Below, one piece after another: positions 35,701 to 48,166 of a DNA stretch of 64,000 nt. The position numbers and the translations under genes are program-made. The stretch's first letter is position 1; each line of letters begins with the position of its first letter. The notes under the pieces are model-generated. The model did no database searches. It saw only the letters and a list, made by a program, of their open reading frames with translations, and was not told the origin of the DNA. Origin of the DNA: Dermatophagoides farinae (lineage: Eukaryota; Arthropoda; Arachnida; Sarcoptiformes; Pyroglyphidae); contig NC_134686.1 of the NCBI RefSeq assembly GCF_024713945.1, forward strand, positions 2,876,001-2,940,000, read 5' to 3'.

Positions 35701-36147
35701 AAGCGATCAAGATCAAGATCACCTGTTCGTTCGAAAAGTCCATCGAAATCGAATCATCGACGAGAATCCTCACCTAAACATACTTTTTCAAAGAATAAAT
35801 CTTCAAGTAAATCACCGGAATTTTCCAAATTTAATCGCAACTCTGATGATTCTCGCAAGAAAGATTTGATATCAACAAAGAAAATGACCTGGTCAAATAA
35901 CACAGGATTCACCACCAAAGAGACAAGTATTGATCTAGTTAATATGCATTATAATTGTCCATACTAATTGATGAATTTGATTTTAGAACCCAAGGTTACT
36001 TCACCTGTCATACAGCAATCCGAACAATATCGAGGGTTCGGTGATACGACCAACACACCAGCCAAAATGTTTGATCCATTTGAATCATTTCGACGTAACA
36101 AAGGTCAAGCTTATATTCAACGTATTCGTGATGCCAGACGTGATTGA
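32715..36147 (+). CDS. CHERP: CHERP / SR-related CTD-associated splicing factor
   Basis: Eleven exons in phase: 32715-32739, 32793-33589, 33650-33726, 33787-33861, 33933-34044, 34175-34225, 34432-34470, 34520-34660, 34716-35590, 35658-35926, 35987-36147 (873 residues; human 916). It starts MNVPKPPEDLELRNIIDKL and continues into a SWAP/surp module (FLFGGEYHAYYRFRV). A Pro-rich segment follows, then the CID-like domain (NEFDKILQPIIKSC, HLMYLINDIFNHC, LLKIWETNQYID). A second Pro-rich stretch leads to the CHERP-specific block AGLMTTLIKLEDFDYNPIDP with SERLLQALEAFYS, an Arg-Ser-rich part, and the terminal FESFRRNKGQAYIQRIRDA. CHERP is a nuclear U2-associated splicing regulator, first described through calcium homeostasis. 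The G-patch before the C-terminus is hard to recognise. Exon joins rest on consensus sites and frame. Confidence 0.93.
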
Positions 36148-36273
36148 AAACTTGCTTTATACTCATGTAACATATTCTTTCATCATCTCATCATCATCAT
36201 CATCATCATTTTAGACATTTATACTAAATCCTAATTGTATTATATGAAGGACAGATATTCAAAAATCATAGAA

Positions 36274-36279
36274 AATAAA
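36274..36279 (+). terminator. polyadenylation signal AATAAA of CHERP
   Basis: About 125 bp after the CHERP stop codon, followed by T-rich sequence. Confidence 0.5.
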
Positions 36280-37327
36280 CATTCATTTGAACAATATTTT
36301 TCTTTTCTCTTGTTTGATTTCAGAAATGAGATTGACATAGTTTTTGTTTTACTTTGAACATTAGATGTCAAACATGTGATGATTATATTGATCAAATGAA
36401 GAAATTAAACAAAGTAATAATAATATAATAAATAATGATAAATTATAAACAAGAAACTGTTTATTTGAACGTGAATATCAAACTTGGACAAACAAAAAAA
36501 CGGAATGCAAAATGCAATAATCATATAGGTATAACTAGATATTTTTTTTTTTTTTTTTTGGCTAAAGAATTGCAATCACCAATCATTGACCAAATCGATC
36601 ATAACATATCGATATCGTCGTGTAAAAATTTAAAACTGGTATGTGGTGGTCTCCATTCTTGAACGTGAGTCATTTTGGCATTCTGTATGCCTGTAAAAGT
36701 GTACAGATAATATTTGATTACCAAAACATATGAATCCCATCAAACCAATGTCCAACCGAGACAAGATAAGAGAAACCAAGAAAAGAAAGGAAAAACTTTG
36801 ATTAGCATCGATTTCGTTCTTTTTTTTTACTATGCAAATATGAGGGAAATTGTTCTTTATGAATGTATGAGAATTCGGGTCCGAAGAAGTAAGAAAATGT
36901 GCTTCTTTTTCTAGGTTTCTCTCTTTGGTTTTTTGAAAATATTCGAAGAATTATTCTTTGGAAAAATTTTTTTTATTACATAAAGATTGTCATCGTTGAA
37001 ACTTAGCCGAAATGACAAAGACAAATATTTCTTTCGAAAGTTGATCTAACATTTTGTTCATGGCGATAGAGAGGATTGAAAATGAGAATTAGCATCAATA
37101 TCACATGAATGAACGTGGACGCCTAATTAAATGACTAGTTTTTTTTTGTTTTCATTGAATCCTAATCATTTATACATGATTAATCGATTCGGGTTGTCTT
37201 TCTGTTTTTGTCGATTATGTTTATATGTGTGTGTGTGTGTTTGTTCGGAATTTGAAGGGAAACAAATTTGTAAATGGACAAAATGATACTACTATCATAT
37301 ACTGTATAATGTTAGTTTATCATATCA
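36280..37327. other. spacer between the 3' ends of CHERP and TMEM8
   Basis: A tail-to-tail spacer with no supported gene: T-runs, scattered TG dinucleotides and short low-complexity frames only. Confidence 0.6.
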
Positions 37328-40300
37328 TCAATAGGTTTTGGTTATTTGTTGAGCATTGGTCGGAACATTCGTATGGGTATGTGTACGGGCCAAATGGGAT
37401 TTTTCTTCGCCAATTAGCTCATAATAGGTTTCGGGATTAGTAGCAGTTTTAGCTGTACCTTTACCACTTCCGCCTGCTGTCGAGCTGCCAGATGAGCTCA
37501 TAAAATGGACGTGATCCTCATCTTCTTCATCATTTTCCGCTGGATTTTGTGATGGCATCGATGGTATTGCCAAAAATAATGCCAATGCAACAACACCATG
37601 CCAAACGCTAAAAACAAAATTTTAAACAACAATTAATCAGTATATGATGAAGATTTTTACCTGTGAGTAATGGCATAGTTATCTTGTGTTTCTAAAAATG
37701 CATAGATTATCAATCCAACAATGGTTAAAATCAGCGCTGGACATATGGAAAATATCCAACAGCGTACGGGTGGATAACAGGATTTTCGACAACAACGTGA
37801 ACACTGTCAATATGGGGATCAATATTACTGGAATTTTCGACATTAGATTGTTAAACATACCCAACAGCAGAACATGAGTAATGTTCCGAGACCAGCCGGA
37901 ATGACAAATGTCCATAGGCTTGTACGATCATTTTGGGTGATCAATGCAATAGAGATAGCACCCATTAGATGGAAAAATGATTTACATCCAGGTGATAAAC
38001 ATGCTAATGTCAATAATGTGACAAAGAATGATAATATTGCTGTGTAAAAATCAGCAAATTGTAACAGTCCAACACTAAAGACACAATAAGATTGTGAGAA
38101 ATCGCTATCGCAAGCATGATATAACTGGAAAATCAAAATGAATGAATTTATTTACAATTATTCAGTCATCAATATTACATACCGCTGATGAGACCATTGT
38201 GATGAAATAGATGGCCGATTCGGTGAAATAACGTCGACATGCTGCCAGAACAATTGCCGGTATAAATGCTGCATTGCTGATGGTCAATATGAGAAAGTTG
38301 ATGAGTAGTTTTTGTGCGGATAACGCTTCGCTTCCATCATTACAAACTAATCCTTTCCAACCTTAGAGGAAAAAAAATGAAATAAACAATTTCGAGTAAC
38401 AGCTAACAAACAAAGATTACAGTACCTGCACGACATGAGCATGTTGAATAAAGGATTCCAACATTCATATATTGTTGACATTTACCGTTGTTCAAACAAC
38501 GAGAATTTAAACATGAAGCTGAATGAATATCGATCATGATGGATGTTTTATTCAAATAATCACAGCTAACGGTGCTGAAATCGGCATTCATTAATGAATT
38601 GAAATCATCATCGATATCTTCATCGTGGCTACTATAACATCGAGCCAGAATCGAAATAAACCATGTTCCAGATTGTGGATAAGGTACAACTAATGATTGC
38701 AACTCACTTCCCATTGTTGTGAAATTTGCCTGAGAAGTATTCGATACAAGATGGCCATAGCAATGTTCATCAAATTGAATGCCAGTGGATGTCAGTGATA
38801 ATGGTGGTAATCGATTGTGCGTCAAACAAAGGATGGCCGTAACATTCTGATGTGTATGATTGGTCCATGGTGAGATGGCGAAATCAATTTCTAGATTGCC
38901 ACCAATATCATATTGAGGTATGATTGTAAAATTAAACAAAGCAAATCGATCATTATCGATTTCGATGAAATTGGCTTGACTAGAATATGATTGATTCGTG
39001 TTCAATAATTCATCATCGATTATCATTGTCGGACTATAACGGAAAGTGAAAACATCCGAACTTTGATATCGTGTAAGATTGTAGACTGCAAATGTGGTCA
39101 TATTGACCATATCATCCTCATCTAACGAAGCCATTATTTTCGAAGGTTCGAACTGACATTGTTTTTCGGCTAAAGCTTTATCTCTATTTCGTTGTCGATT
39201 TTTATTCTTTTGTTTCTTAAGTCGTCGTTCTTCTTTGGCTTTTTTATCCTGTTTCTTGCGATCACGGTTCTGATCGGCTGATCTTTTGCTGATTTGATTT
39301 TCGGTGACATCAATAAAATCGCCATCATCTTCATTATATTCAAGTGAATCATAATTATTGATCGATACAGTGGAAGCTTTTTCATTTTTCATTGAATTGA
39401 TTTTCATGTCAACATCCGAATCGATCTGATCGAAAGGATAGGCAGGTTTTCTATCCGAATTATTATGTTTGGCAATGTTATAATTTGCCAAATTATTGGA
39501 AAGCCGATTTGTTGATAAAAAATTTACTTTGGAATTGTCATCGACGATTGCCGATACTGGCGATTCATTCTTATTTTTTGTTACAAAATTATAATTGTTC
39601 AACGACATAATGTTCGATGCCATTGTTGTGCTTGTTAGTTGCTGTTGTTGAGGCTGTGGCTGATTTTGGCCAGCAGCCATTTGACAATTTTGATCATTAA
39701 AATAATTATATAGAAAGGCTTCCTGACCGGCAAGAAGTTGTATGGTAAAATTGATTGAGCCAAACTTTAATTTTGTTCGATATTGTTCGCCAAAGATTGT
39801 TTTATGAGTTTGATGATGATCATTGATCATAATCATATTGTTCACTGTTGATACAATCTGTAAATAATTCCAATGATCCGGAACAAAGCTTGGTAAATCG
39901 ATGATACATTTATCATTGCTCAATTCAACATTCGTTTGATTCGTCTGGCAATTGAATGAATAATCTCGAGTGGTTGTATTTGGCAGTGCAAGTGCTCGAA
40001 AATTTAATTCAATTGGGCAGGAATTGGTCATATTCAATGATGATGATGATGATGATGATGAAAAATTTGTATTGTGTTGAACAAGCATCGGATCACCGTT
40101 ATTCATCACCATAGATGATTGATACGATGGCAATTGATTCGATGGATGATGACGGATATTTGCCGATGATGATGATGACGGTCGATATTGGCAGTTGGTT
40201 ATAACAATCTTGACACCGTATGATTCGTGTAGATTGAGGAAAAATTTAAAGAGAAGCTCTGGTTGAATATTTTGCTGGTCAATAACCAAAGATTGTTTCA

Positions 40301-41110
40301 ACATGAAAGTATGTGATGGCTTCAAAACGCTCACACGATTCATTGCAGTGCCAATTAAAGAAACGCTTGATTTAAACCGATAAATGCATTCACGTTCAAG
40401 ACCTTTCTGTGCGATTTTATCATTGGTTTTGTTGATGAATGCCATACCATACCAATCACCGGGTAATGGATTCGTTAGATTTAGTTCAACAATTTGGCCA
40501 TCCGTTTTCAGATCAACAACATACTGATCGGTTGAATTTTTGACTATAAAATTATCCGGTATGGTTGCATTCCGTATCGATAATAATGGAAGTGATTGCC
40601 AACGAAGATAAAATTTAACATGCAACGGTTTTCGGCAAGCAGTGCTCAGTACTGATCGATAAAATTTATTTATTTTTTCCGAATAGATTGCTATTTTGGT
40701 TGCATTGATCCAACTAGGTAATGATGGCCATTGATCGGTGGCCGTAATAGGTATGGTATCAGCCATATTCGTTTTGGATAGATGTGTTATATTCCATGCT
40801 GAATAATGATCTTGCCACATGGTCACATTGATCGGCAATTCGGATTGCGATGCATTCAACCGAAATACGGCATTGCTGAGTTCCGGCGGTATTTGGAAAC
40901 GAAAAAACTGAGCATCCTTATACGAACGTAATGGACTCAGTTTTCGTGTCAATTGTATTTGATTGTTCCATTCTGTATGCGTGAAAAGAAATAAATCAAC
41001 AAAAGTAAATCAACATCATGCAATTATCACTTACCGAATGTTTGCGAAAATGAAATTGCATAAAAAACAAAAAGAAAAGAATAGAAAAGATTTTGAGCCA
41101 TTCGAATCAT
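37328..41110 (-). CDS. TMEM8: TMEM8/PGAP6-like multipass membrane protein with EGF-like motif
   Basis: Six exons in phase: 41035-41110, 38426-40972, 38183-38361, 37861-38124, 37661-37803, 37328-37607 (1162 residues). A signal peptide (LFYSFLFVFYAISFS) is followed by a very large, N-glycosylated ectodomain with two beta-rich repeats, interrupted by a Lys/Arg-rich low-complexity insert (about 560-620). A single EGF-like motif, CLNSRCLNNGKCQQY to STCSCRAGWKGLVC, is followed by the seven-helix CREST-type domain. That domain has LYHACDSD at the start of helix 3, LLQFADFYTA, the GAISIALITQNDR segment and WHGVVALALFL at the end. These placements match TMEM8A (PGAP6), a GPI-specific phospholipase A2 of the cell surface; the HACD and late WH motifs carry residues expected of CREST hydrolases. 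The tail is acidic then Gly/Thr-rich. Confidence 0.9.
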
Positions 41111-43886
41111 TTTTCATTCAATAATAATGACGATGACGATTTCACTCGAATTTGAGCAAAACGATCAATTCTTAAATAAATATGATAAATATAATAATAG
41201 CTATCTGTCCGGAATTTGGCTTGACAATTTACTTTGTCACATCTTGAAATTATTGTTACGAGTTTATAAATTTAATTTGATCAGATTCGGCATACTAGCG
41301 AGAAAGGGAGTCAAAGACCTAAATTCGTTGTGTTAGAAATGAGAAAAAAAAAATCCAGGGACACAAAAAACGCCACCTAACGCATAACCAATTGTGCCAT
41401 ACTCCCATTATATTTTTATTGATGATCGAATACATTTATGAATGTTACTGCTCAATCCTGGTTTCTATGGATATAATATTGAATAGCCGCCGCTAGTTCC
41501 AGTTCGTTGCTCCTCGAATCAAAATGGGCCGTCTTATATATAGCCAACAACTGTGATGATGGGTATATATCGGCCAATGTAGGGTACATTAATGATGATG
41601 CGGCTGTCAGTTATTTGGTGTATTTTTAACTATTAAAACATCTTATATTATATGGTTGCTATATGGTGGCAGAATTTCATTGTTTTCATTAACCACCATT
41701 CATTCACCATATCATCATCATCATCATTTTTTAAACAGCTTAAACTTGACGACATCAATAATACCAATGATGTTTTTAATCAATGACCATGGCTGTTCAA
41801 CAACAATGATGATGATAGAAATAATAATAACCATATGATGATATGAAAATTTAATGAAACAATTTCAAAAAAAAAAAATTATACAAATCAAGATAAGATT
41901 GACATTGAAAACATTCGAAATAGAAAATACAATGTGCAAAAAATAAGCAATAGATGGCGATACTTGTCCTTATCTTTCGGACAGTTTCCGGGTTTTTTTC
42001 TGATTTCTTTCTGAAACTTTTGATAAATCAATATTTTTTTTAGTTAATATTTAAAGATTGGCACAACTAATTTGGATCATCATCGTCATTTTTTTTTTAT
42101 TTCTACGCGTAAGATGGCGAGAGAGAGAGAGAGAGATTTCTTTGATGGACGAAGTTGCGAGAGAGAGAGAGAGACCATTTAGGTCCCGGTCTGCTGTTCA
42201 AGGCAAACCACACATAGTTCATATTGTGACACACAAGTGTCGTATTATTATTATTATTGAGCCAAGCGAACAAGCAAGCTCAAAGGACCTTGTAAAGTAG
42301 ATCACAGGTTTTTATTTTATTTTTTCTTTCTTGCACACACACACACACACACTGGTTGCACACATATGGCTATTTGTTTGATCGATCCAGGAGGGAGAGT
42401 GTACTAAAAAAAAATACATTATAATAATCACCCATAAAGAAGCTAGGGTAGCAAGGTGCCTTGGCGGTATTTATATGCTTTGATTGTTTGGTAAGCATTT
42501 TCACGCTGGTTCAAGATATATTTGTGTGTTGTATTTTTTTTGTATTGCTAGACAACCAATAAACAACCAACTCAGAGTCCATAAGATATTCGAATCTTCC
42601 ACTGTGTAACAATGTATGAACCTAGTCCAAGTTTGTGTGTGTGGTGAAACAAGTCAAAGTTTATCAATGCTATGTGTGTGTGTGTGTGTATGTGTTAATC
42701 ATCGTCTGATGGATGATAATGATCGTTGTTGTTTCGGTCTTGATGGTGGTGGTGGTGGTGGTAGCCGTGGTCTTCGTTGTCTTCATCGTTATCGTTCTGG
42801 TCAAACAAGCCAACTAAGAGAAAATATTTACACTACTAACCAAAGAAAAGACTAAGTCCACATAGAATATTGATGATAGCTAAAGAAAAGAAGCAAAGTT
42901 AGTTTTTTAACACAACACAAAACAGGTAGGTTGTGCAAATCGATGGTCAGTGGCAATTTTTTTTTTTTTTTTTGGTTGGGTTGTTGGTGGCCATCATCAT
43001 CTCAGTTGTCAATAACTCTAGTTTGTTGCCATACACCAATAGCAATTGTGAAATTGGTTCGATTCATTGAATATCGATCATCACATTATCGTTTGTCTAT
43101 TGTATATCATTCAAACAATCCAGTTGAAAATTGGATCAATCAAAACTATTCATTATAATCACATCATATTACACAGTGACAGCCATACTACCTGTATTTA
43201 TAATATGTGCTGCTAAAAAAAAAACAATTTCGAATGTTGCCATTATAAACGGCAATGTTATCATTATCCATATATAATAGCAATCACCTAGCTACCCGAT
43301 AACCATCGCATCAATATTTCCCCCTCCCGAAAGGAATCATTCCTTTCAACCATCACCATTATCATCATCATCATCATCGAAAATATTATAGTAACAACAG
43401 CATCGATCAAGATCATAAACAAGAGAGAACTTTGGGATTATTACACACAACCACTACTTACATATATCAATTCGATTCAACAGCAACAACAACAACAACA
43501 AAAAAACATCACAAACTTGCATCTCCCTTGTGTCCACCACACTTTAATTTAACGACAAAGAAGGTAAACTCGTTTTCTTCGATTTGAATCGACAACAACA
43601 ACAACAACAACGAAGACGACGACGACGACATCATCATTATTCTGTTGAGTGTGTTCTTTTTGTTTCTCTGTTATGTTTTTTTCTATTCTTCAGTATTAGC
43701 ATCCCATATTTTCATTGTTTTTGGATCGGAAACCTTTGACACTTGTTGCATAGCAAATCAAGTGTTTGTGATGTTTCGATTGCAGTAACCATTTGGTAAT
43801 TATCAATAGGTATCGATAATTTTTTGATATAGATTTCATAATAACTAATTCATAGCTTTTATGTTTTTGAAAAGTATTTTAACATT
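41111..43886. other. divergent spacer between TMEM8 and yorkie
   Basis: It should contain both promoters and the 5' UTR of yorkie. TATATATA occurs at 41535-41542 and 41564-41570, GA runs at 42119-42136 and 42159-42173, and TAGATGGC at 41951-41958. A possible 5' UTR intron of yorkie runs from a GTAAAC donor near 43564 to a TTCTTCAG acceptor at 43693. No protein-coding gene is supported. Confidence 0.5.
42119..42173. repeat. two (GA)n runs
   Basis: GA dinucleotides at 42119-42136 and 42159-42173 with about 20 bp of other sequence between, in the yorkie upstream region. They could serve as GAGA-factor sites. Confidence 0.85.
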
Positions 43887-45566
43887 ATGCATCTGAAATC
43901 TGGTTCTGAAACAACAAATCACACAAATAATAACAACACGAACAACAATGGTAATGCGATTGTTCGTGTTGATACCGCTGCCGATGAAGGTCTTGATGAA
44001 CTGTTCAAAGCGGTTATGAGCCCTAATGATGGTCAATCACGCTTACCACAACAAGTACCTATGCGACAACGTCGATTGCCGCCATCATTTTTCCGTCCAC
44101 CATCGGCTGCATCATCAACGAATTCATTAGCATCGGCTAGCCATTCCAGAGAATCATCGCTAGATGGTGGATATCAATCACAGGGACAAACACCAATCAC
44201 ACCGAATACGAACGGTGGTGGCCAGAATAAAATCAACAATTCGCCTCTTATCGGTTACAATGCAGCCAATGGTTTGGCCATCATACATCCTAGAGCCAAT
44301 TCATCGCCGGCTGCATTACCACCGGCTTCTTTAAATACTGGTGGCTCTGCTACTAATAACACATCATTAAATGGACAGGGTACATTTGGTTCAAACGATT
44401 TAAAATCATCCAACGACTCGGCCGCAAATCAAATTTCACATTATCGACAAATGAGCTATGATTTGGATCAAATCCGATTACCAGATGGTTGGGAAATGTC
44501 CTATACGGCCAGTGGTGAACGATATTTTCTGAATCACAAAGAAAAGACAACCACTTGGGAAGATCCACGGAAAAAAATTGTCGAAGAAATGTTACGACGT
44601 TCAACACCACCGCCACCACCACCACCACCAGCACAGCCAATCATTCAATCAGCAACAACAGTGCCTACTGTTTCTATACAAGCTGCTAATCAAGTGACAT
44701 CTTCGACCGTTGTATCGGTTCATGGTGGTGGTGATCAAGAACATCTTTCCTATATCGATCCATCCATTGTTCCACTGCCGGATGGATGGGAACAGGCACA
44801 AACATCTTCCGGTGACATATATTTCATCAGTCACATTGATCAAACAACAACATGGTTCCATCCAAGTATACCAAGAAATCTACAAATGAAACGTATACAA
44901 CAACAAAGTTGTTCCATACAACCGCCGCCATTCCAGAATAGTTCAAATATACCACCGGAATTGGTTGTGGCATTGAAAAATATGAATACTTCATGTCAAA
45001 CACCACCAACGGTGACAGCTACTGCTAGTACAACACAAACACAGAATCCATTAGAAATGGCATTGAAATCTCAACAGAATCAACATTTACGAGATCTCGA
45101 ACTTGAACGGGAACGAATGAAACAACGACAAGAAGAATTACTACAAAGTTCATTGTTGAATAGTACGGCTTCCAATATTATGCTATCATCATCCACTGAG
45201 GCAGCTGCATCACCATTTTTGTCATTACAAAATGAATGTCATTCTCGACAGGAAAGCATCGATTCAGGCTTAGATCTAGGAAATTCAAGCAATTTTTCAA
45301 TGCCACACACTCCGGATGATTTTCTTCGCATGTCGAATAATACAGCCACATCTACTGCTGTTGCTTCAGTGGCCACAGCAACAAATCCACCAAATACAAA
45401 TACAGCGGCCATATCTGATGATATTGCTTTTGAAAATATGCAAATATCTGGACTGGATTTAGATTCCGAATCAATGGATTTTATGCAAGGTCTTGATATG
45501 GATCTATTGTCCAATGTAGAGGAGCTATTAAATTCTAACAAAGATAATATAATGACATGGCTTTAG
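43887..45566 (+). CDS. yki: Yorkie/YAP transcriptional coactivator of the Hippo pathway
   Basis: One uninterrupted frame, 559 residues. The TEAD-binding region is near residues 22-72: EGLDELFKAVMSP, then VPMRQRRLPPSFFRPP. Four HXRXXS sites for the kinase Warts/LATS are visible: HSRESS, HPRANSS (the YAP Ser127-type 14-3-3 site, followed by PAALP), HYRQMS and HSRQES. Two WW domains lie at about 196-228 (LPDGWEMSYTASGERYFLNH, TTTWEDP) and 296-328 (LPDGWEQAQTSSGDIYFISH, TTTWFHP). The C-terminal part keeps the phosphodegron SRQESIDSGLDLG and the PHTPDDFL motif, and the protein ends in a PDZ ligand, MTWL. It should shuttle to the nucleus and activate Scalloped/TEAD growth genes when Hippo signalling is low. 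The ATG at 43887 gives the expected short N-terminus; an upstream 5' UTR exon is likely. Confidence 0.97.
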   Translation: MHLKSGSETTNHTNNNNTNNNGNAIVRVDTAADEGLDELFKAVMSPNDGQSRLPQQVPMRQRRLPPSFFRPPSAASSTNSLASASHSRESSLDGGYQSQGQTPITPNTNGGGQNKINNSPLIGYNAANGLAIIHPRANSSPAALPPASLNTGGSATNNTSLNGQGTFGSNDLKSSNDSAANQISHYRQMSYDLDQIRLPDGWEMSYTASGERYFLNHKEKTTTWEDPRKKIVEEMLRRSTPPPPPPPPAQPIIQSATTVPTVSIQAANQVTSSTVVSVHGGGDQEHLSYIDPSIVPLPDGWEQAQTSSGDIYFISHIDQTTTWFHPSIPRNLQMKRIQQQSCSIQPPPFQNSSNIPPELVVALKNMNTSCQTPPTVTATASTTQTQNPLEMALKSQQNQHLRDLELERERMKQRQEELLQSSLLNSTASNIMLSSSTEAAASPFLSLQNECHSRQESIDSGLDLGNSSNFSMPHTPDDFLRMSNNTATSTAVASVATATNPPNTNTAAISDDIAFENMQISGLDLDSESMDFMQGLDMDLLSNVEELLNSNKDNIMTWL

Positions 45567-46035
45567 ATATACACACACTCATTTTAATTGTATAGAATTT
45601 AACTATTGTCATATTTTTTTTTACTGTTTTGATAAAAACAATTCAATATATAACAACAACAACAACAAACAACGACAACAACAAACAACAACAACAAGAT
45701 TTTTTAATAATGACACACGACATTTCACATGTTATTGGAAACGATAATAATGATGATAACATTTATAGTGATAATGTATGTTTGTGTCGAGCCATATTTT
45801 CAAACACACACATTTTTGGTCAATCTGTGTTACACGAACATTGTATTCCTATTGTGCCATTGAATTATTCCAGAGATTTTTTTTGTTTTTTTGTTTTTTT
45901 TCTGCAAAATACACATTGAAATCCTTGGATAATCGGTCCATGCATCTTTTATTTTATTTTTTTTTTACCGTTTTGGTGCCAAATCCAATTCATCCATTTT
46001 CAGCATTTTCTTCATTCATTCATTCATCACTTTTC

Positions 46036-46058
46036 CTCTCTCTCTCTCTCTCTCTCTC
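46036..46058. repeat. (CT)n microsatellite
   Basis: Uninterrupted CT units in the presumed 3' UTR of yorkie. Confidence 0.9.
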
Positions 46059-46170
46059 GTCTAACTCTCCATATCCTGAAGAAGAAGAAGAAAAAAAAAC
46101 CTGATGATGATGATGATCCTGCCCTATCTTTCATATATTATATAATAATAATGATGATAAATCCCGAATG

Positions 46171-46176
46171 AATAAA
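46171..46176 (+). terminator. possible polyadenylation signal of yorkie
   Basis: AATAAA about 605 bp after the yorkie stop, on the same strand. Confidence 0.35.
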
Positions 46177-47625
46177 TTTTGTATTTGCGTAAAAAAAAAT
46201 TGTTCGATTTATATACTTGAGATGCACGAGAAAATCATCATCATCATCTCATATAATGTCCATCATTGATGAACAAATATAAAAAGGGATTGCCCATTAT
46301 AAAACATTCATTGACCGCAATTTTGGATTTCCAAACAAAAAAAAAAAATAAAAAAAATCCGACATTATGGATTATTCACAATTACAGGGTGTCTGTTTCA
46401 TCATTATCATTATTCATTATATAAATTTCTTCATAATAAAAAAAATTAACTTGTGAATGAATGATCCGGTTATCGGATCGATGCGAAAAATGTTCAAATG
46501 TTATTTTTTTTTTTTTGTTTGTTTATTGTCGTCAACACAGTTTGCTGTTATTTTGATCGAATCCGGGATTTTATTTGATTTTGCCATTATCAACATCATC
46601 ATCATCATCGTTGTTGTTGTTGTTGTTGTTGCTAAGTTTAGTAGATGAGAAGAAAAAAAAAATTGGCCATTTTTGTCCAATTTTTCTTTAAAATATACCG
46701 AACATTGAAGAGGAAAAACCAAATTGACGAACACAAATGATGAATAGCCAACAACAACGACAACAACAACAACGACGACGATGATGATGATGAAAGAGAA
46801 TGAAAACGATTCGCAAAATAGCTCTATTCATCATCATCATCATCAAAATAACAACAACAGTAAATATTTAGCAACAAGTGTGTGTGTGTGTGTGCGAAAT
46901 CCTATAACTAATGGCACGACAAAATCTTGACGCGAATATTTTCTTTATTCATTTTTTTTTCGAACGTTAGGATCATCATCATCATCATCATCAACATCAT
47001 CATCCGAATCGAATAAGTGTTTGGGCTTTAAATGAATGAATGAAACAAAAAAAAAAACGAACGAGAAAGAGAGAGAGAGAGAGAGGTAGAGAGAAAAGAA
47101 ATTCAATAGAATTTAATGAAAAGAGATTTTTTTTTCGGCAATAAAACCAGTTTCCAATGGTTTTCGAGAGAAATAAAAGAGACATAGAAAATGATGATGG
47201 TGGTGATGATGATGATGGTATCCACCTTTGACTTGGACGCCGAGTCCGTGTTTTCGATGTGTCTATGTTTGTGTTTTCATCATTTGAAATGAAAAATTAA
47301 TGATTATTGCATTTTTGCTACGGCTACAACGACGACGACGACAACAACAACAACAACGACAACAAACAAATGATTAATCAGCGAATGAAATTTTTCTCCA
47401 ATCGGTTTTAATCTACAAGATTTCATCACCACAGAAGTGCAATATTGTATACGGTAGTCGATTGTAAGAATCTATTCATCATCACCAAAAAAAAAACAAA
47501 ACATATCATCATATTCATTGCCTTTCTAATCAATAATGTGAAAAAAAATTCATCAATCTTAAACGATAAAAAAAACATTCTGCATACAATTTCCTTACCA
47601 TCGAATCCTCAAATCGATTTACGAA

Positions 47626-48133
47626 ATGTCGGCAGCGATACGATCAACATCGGCACGTCGTTTTGCGCCAACCACCTATGAGAATATTTGCAATCGTTGT
47701 GGTCATCTTGTTTATTCGGCTGAAAAGATTGGCCCATTAAAAGATTTTACATTCTATCATCATGGATGTTTTAAATGTGTTGCATGTGGATCAAAATTAA
47801 CATTGAAAACTTATTACAACAATCAACAAGATCAAGATGATAAAGAGGTTTGTTGTTTTATGTTGTTTCATTGTTTATTTTTTTTTCAAACAATCAATGT
47901 CATATGATGAAATCTTCATAGAGTTGATGACCATTCTCAGTCTTGAATTTTTTCAATTTTCAAACAAAACAAAAACTCTGTCATGGCCAAGATTTTGTTT
48001 TTGTTTTTTTGTTTTTGCATTAATTTAATTGCAAAAAAATGGAGAATTTTTACATTGTTATGGCAGATGGCAGTGTTTTTATCAGTGTTATTTTTAGGAC
48101 TGAATTATTTGTGCGCTATGTGTGATTATGATC

Positions 48134-48166
<33 letters not shown>

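Larger units (their letters stand above)
45567..47625. other. spacer between yorkie and hillarin
   Basis: It holds the 3' UTR of yorkie (AATAAA at 46171-46176), a CT run (46036-46058), CAA and GAT triplet runs and poly-A. Frames here are low-complexity. Confidence 0.6.

Noticed and set aside
41535-41615. TATATATA elements and a TCAGTT motif proposed as the yorkie promoter
   Set aside because: TATA-to-initiator distances (about 45 bp or more) do not fit, and the site is more than 2 kb from the start codon.
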